A DNA stretch of 63,594 nucleotides from positions 1 to 63,594 of the forward strand of contig JAEUHP010000014.1 in assembly GCA_016795295.1 (NCBI GenBank), given 5' to 3'. The notes beneath the pieces are model-generated. The model ran no database searches, was not told the DNA's origin, and saw nothing but the letters and a program-made list of their open reading frames with translations. Positions 61,337 to 63,594 of the stretch are shown in pieces. A program made the translations under genes and the position numbers. Position 1 is the stretch's first letter; each line of letters opens with the position of its first letter. Source of the DNA: Planctomycetota bacterium (GTDB taxonomy: Bacteria; Planctomycetota; UBA1135; UBA2386).

Positions 61337-62176
61337 TTGCGGGTGGCCGGGGTGAACCGCGGCAGGCAGGACTGGCCCACGGCCCGCACCGCCGACCGCC
61401 ACGCCCTCTACACGGCCGCGGTGCAGGCCCCCGCCGCCGATGCGCGGCAGTTCGCGCGGTGGCATCGGCAGCTCACCGGCCGGCCACTGCGGCGGCTGCG
61501 CGAAGATTTCTGCGGCACCGCCGCGTTGGCCGCGGCGTTCGTGCGCCAGCATCCGGAGGCCACGGCGGTCGGTGTCGACCGCGACCGCGACACGCTGGCC
61601 TGGGCACGCAGCCACACGCTGGCGGCGCTGCATCCGGCCGAACGGGCCCGCCTGCAACTGCGTTGCGGCGACGTGCGCACGGTGCGCACGGCCCCGGTGC
61701 AGATGGTGGTCGCCTGCAACTTCAGCTACATGGTGTTCCACACCAGAGCCGAGCTGCGCGAGTACCTGCGCGCCTGCCGACGGGCTCTGCAACCGGGCGG
61801 CGTGCTGCTGCTCGACAGCTGGGGCGGTGGGCTGGTGCACCGGCCCTGCGTCGAACGGCATCGCAGCCACGGCTTCGACTGGCTCTGGCACCAGCGGCGC
61901 TTCGACCCGGTGACGCACCGCATCGACTGCCGGATCCACTTCCGGTTTCGCGACGGCTCCGCGCTGGACGACGCCTTCGTCTACGACTGGCGCTTGTGGA
62001 TGCTGCCCGAACTGCGCGAACTGTTCGCCGAAGCAGGCTTCGACGGCGTGCACGTGCGGCAGGAAGTCGTGAGTCCGCGCACCGGGCTCGGCACCGGCCG
62101 GTTCCGCCGCGTCGACCGCGGACGCGCCGACCCGACCTGGCACGCGTACGTGGTCGGGCAGCGCGGTCGCCGGTAG
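61337..62176 (+). CDS. Class I SAM-dependent methyltransferase
   Basis: 279 residues. The SAM fold shows LREDFCGTAALAAAFVRQ (motif I variant), ATAVGVDRDRDTLAWARSH (motif II acidic residue), and MVVACNFSYMVFHTR (the NFSY stretch seen in small-molecule methyltransferases), with LQPGGVLLLDSWGG. The end has THWHAYVV-like DPTWHAYVVGQ. Substrate unknown. It starts right after mqnE; TTG at 61337 is annotated and GTG at 61352 is an alternative. Co-transcription with mqnE is likely; a direct role in menaquinone formation is possible but not indicated. Confidence 0.85.
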   Translation: MRVAGVNRGRQDWPTARTADRHALYTAAVQAPAADARQFARWHRQLTGRPLRRLREDFCGTAALAAAFVRQHPEATAVGVDRDRDTLAWARSHTLAALHPAERARLQLRCGDVRTVRTAPVQMVVACNFSYMVFHTRAELREYLRACRRALQPGGVLLLDSWGGGLVHRPCVERHRSHGFDWLWHQRRFDPVTHRIDCRIHFRFRDGSALDDAFVYDWRLWMLPELRELFAEAGFDGVHVRQEVVSPRTGLGTGRFRRVDRGRADPTWHAYVVGQRGRR

Positions 62177-62207
62177 CCTTGGTCGTGGCGGCAGTGGCCG
62201 CCAGCCC

Positions 62208-63167
62208 ATGCCCGAGCTCGAAAACGCGTCCACCCCCGCCTCCCGCCCTGAAGCTGCAGGCGATCGCTGGCGCACGCTCTTGCTGGCCGGTCTGCTGGGG
62301 CTGCAAGGCTACCTCGCTTGGCAGCAGGTGGCCGGCCTCGCCGGGGAACTGCAGGCCTACTGCGCGGATCCCGAACTGCGCAAGATCGCGCGGCCGTTCT
62401 GGCTGCACTTCGATGCGCTGGCGATCACCACGGCCAACCTCGCCCTGCTGCTCGGTGCGGGCTTGGCTCTGGCCACGCGCAGAGCCGAGCACCGTTCGCG
62501 GCGTCTGTACCTGCTGGCGTTCGCGCTCTACGTGCCGCTGCAGGTGCTGGCCAGGCTCAAGCCCGCGGCCTGGAGCTACGACTTGCCGCCCGAGGCCCAG
62601 CAGCAAGGCGCGCAGATCCTGGCGGCGAACGCACCGCTGCTGGCGGTGGCCGGGCTGATCGACCTGGTGCCGTTCCTGCTCTCGGTGCCGGTGGGCATGT
62701 TGCGGGCCGGACTGCACCAGGTGCACCGGCGCCCAGAACGACCGACCGGCGCCGCCGTGGCCTTTGCCGCCGCGTTGCAACTGGCCCTGGCCACCGCGGT
62801 GGCACTCGCGGTCACGGAGCCGCTGCGACCGGCACCCTGGCTGGCCACTGGCCTGTTGCTGCTGCTGCTGCACCACACCACCATGGCGGCGGCGTGCTTC
62901 GCCCTGGCGCGCCCTGGCCAGGGCCGTGCACGCGGCCCCCGGCTGTGCATGCCGATCAGCGCCGCGCTGCTGCTGCTGCCCGGCCTCGTGGCGCTCGGCC
63001 AGGGGCTGCTCGGAGTCGAGATCCTGGATCGGCACTTGGTCGGTTTCGACGAGCGCGCAGCGTTCGTCTCGGCCGGCGAACTGCCGGGGCATCTGGTGGT
63101 GTTCTGCGCACGCGCCGCGAGCACGGCGCTGGCCGCCAACGAACTGCTGGCACGCACCGAGTCCTGA
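62208..63167 (+). CDS. Polytopic membrane protein of unknown function
   Basis: 319 residues with about six hydrophobic segments: TLLLAGLLGLQGYLAW, LAITTANLALLLGAGLAL, LYLLAFALYVPLQVLA, LLAVAGLIDLVPFLLSV, GAAVAFAAALQLALATAVAL and WLATGLLLLLLHH. A Leu/Ala-rich C-terminus follows. No family signature. Likely an inner-membrane protein. It lies 31 bp after the methyltransferase stop in the same direction, suggesting one operon starting at mqnE. Confidence 0.75.
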   Translation: MPELENASTPASRPEAAGDRWRTLLLAGLLGLQGYLAWQQVAGLAGELQAYCADPELRKIARPFWLHFDALAITTANLALLLGAGLALATRRAEHRSRRLYLLAFALYVPLQVLARLKPAAWSYDLPPEAQQQGAQILAANAPLLAVAGLIDLVPFLLSVPVGMLRAGLHQVHRRPERPTGAAVAFAAALQLALATAVALAVTEPLRPAPWLATGLLLLLLHHTTMAAACFALARPGQGRARGPRLCMPISAALLLLPGLVALGQGLLGVEILDRHLVGFDERAAFVSAGELPGHLVVFCARAASTALAANELLARTES

Positions 63168-63295
63168 AGCGCCGGGCTCGGCTCCGCAGAAGGCGCGCGC
63201 CTGGGCACCAGTTCGCCTCAACCGGCGCGGGGGCCAGACCCGATGGGCGGTAGATGCGCCGAGTCCCGGCGCAGACACCTCGAGGAGTCGACTTC

Positions 63296-63594
63296 GTGAC
63301 CGCCAAGACCACCTTCTGCACTCTCACTGCCACCCTGCTGTTCGCCGCCTGCGGCGGCGGCGGCGGTGGCACCACCGGCCAGGTCCAAGGCCTGCAAGGC
63401 CCCCAACAAGTGACGGTGATCACCGCCGGGGGCGGCACCGCCCTGAACCTGCGCCTGCCGCGCGGTGTGCGCGGTATCACCGGCAGCGATTACAGCACCG
63501 ACCGCACCCGTTTCTGGGTGCGCGACAGCTCGATGGACGCACTCGACTCGGTCAACATGATCTTGTCGTTCCTGCACCAGACCCACTACTGGGA
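63296..63594 (+). CDS. Lipoprotein, N-terminal part (3' end outside window)
   Basis: The GTG start is preceded by GAGGAG at 8 bp spacing. A signal sequence ends in a lipobox (LLFAACGGG), followed by a Gly run, QVQGLQGPQQVTVI and LNLRLPRGVRGITGSDYS. About 100 residues are visible before the window ends. No family can be assigned. It may be the head of another large surface lipoprotein like those at 8486-12136 and 18901-24388. Confidence 0.75.
   Translation, partial: MTAKTTFCTLTATLLFAACGGGGGGTTGQVQGLQGPQQVTVITAGGGTALNLRLPRGVRGITGSDYSTDRTRFWVRDSSMDALDSVNMILSFLHQTHYW

Overview
The window is 63.6 kb of very GC-rich (by eye well over 65% G+C) bacterial chromosome with tightly packed genes on both strands. 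It has no rRNA, no tRNA that I can find, no transposase and no CRISPR array. The gene content points to Planctomycetota, probably a flagellated high-GC lineage. The signs are very long secreted lipoproteins, a Ser/Thr kinase fused to a formylglycine-generating-enzyme-like domain, a CotH protein with an EF-hand-like start, FG-GAP proteins, secreted proteins sharing a C-terminal beta domain that ends in SNA-x4-(I/V)G, and the futalosine menaquinone enzyme MqnE. This placement is inference from family content, not from a marker gene.

Layout. 1-8.4 kb: a truncated secreted protein, a CotH-like protein, the kinase/FGE fusion, and a sugar-isomerase plus Gfo/Idh/MocA pair separated by a 4 x 14 bp tandem repeat. 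8.5-13.8 kb: a 1216-residue FG-GAP lipoprotein divergent from a class C beta-lactamase-like serine hydrolase. 13.9-18.9 kb: a minus-strand operon (amidohydrolase, NrnA-type DHH phosphoesterase, calcineurin-like phosphoesterase, CutA, polytopic membrane protein) with overlapping starts and stops. 18.9-24.4 kb: two tandem paralogous Cys/Gly-rich lipoproteins and then the only long intergenic region. 24.9-28.4 kb: a HEAT-like protein, a PUS10-type pseudouridine synthase (unusual in bacteria), a degenerate receiver domain and a divergent RNase HII-like protein.

28.4-40.0 kb is a flagellar basal-body/export/switch cluster on the minus strand. In transcription order it reads two-domain glycosyltransferase, flgB, flgC, fliE, fliF, fliG, fliH, fliI, fliJ, motE-like, fliL, fliM, fliN. 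The octamer GCCGATAG, which matches the -10 half of a FliA (sigma-28) promoter, stands directly before the glycosyltransferase, fliJ, fliL and the degenerate receiver gene. This ties the glycosyltransferase and the receiver to the flagellar regulon.

40-49 kb holds a VF530-type small protein, a spermidine-synthase-like protein, an S41 peptidase, two secreted proteins with the shared C-terminal domain, chorismate mutase, and a two-gene unit made of an actin-fold ATPase and a long coiled-coil protein. 49-54.9 kb holds an ECF sigma factor divergent from a histidine kinase/NtrC pair, then rhomboid, folP and queC. 55-63.6 kb holds two lipoproteins, an RluA-type pseudouridine synthase, mqnE, a methyltransferase, a membrane protein and a truncated lipoprotein. 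The most unusual content is the bacterial PUS10, the GCCGATAG promoter set with its phosphorylation-dead receiver, and the actin-fold/coiled-coil pair.
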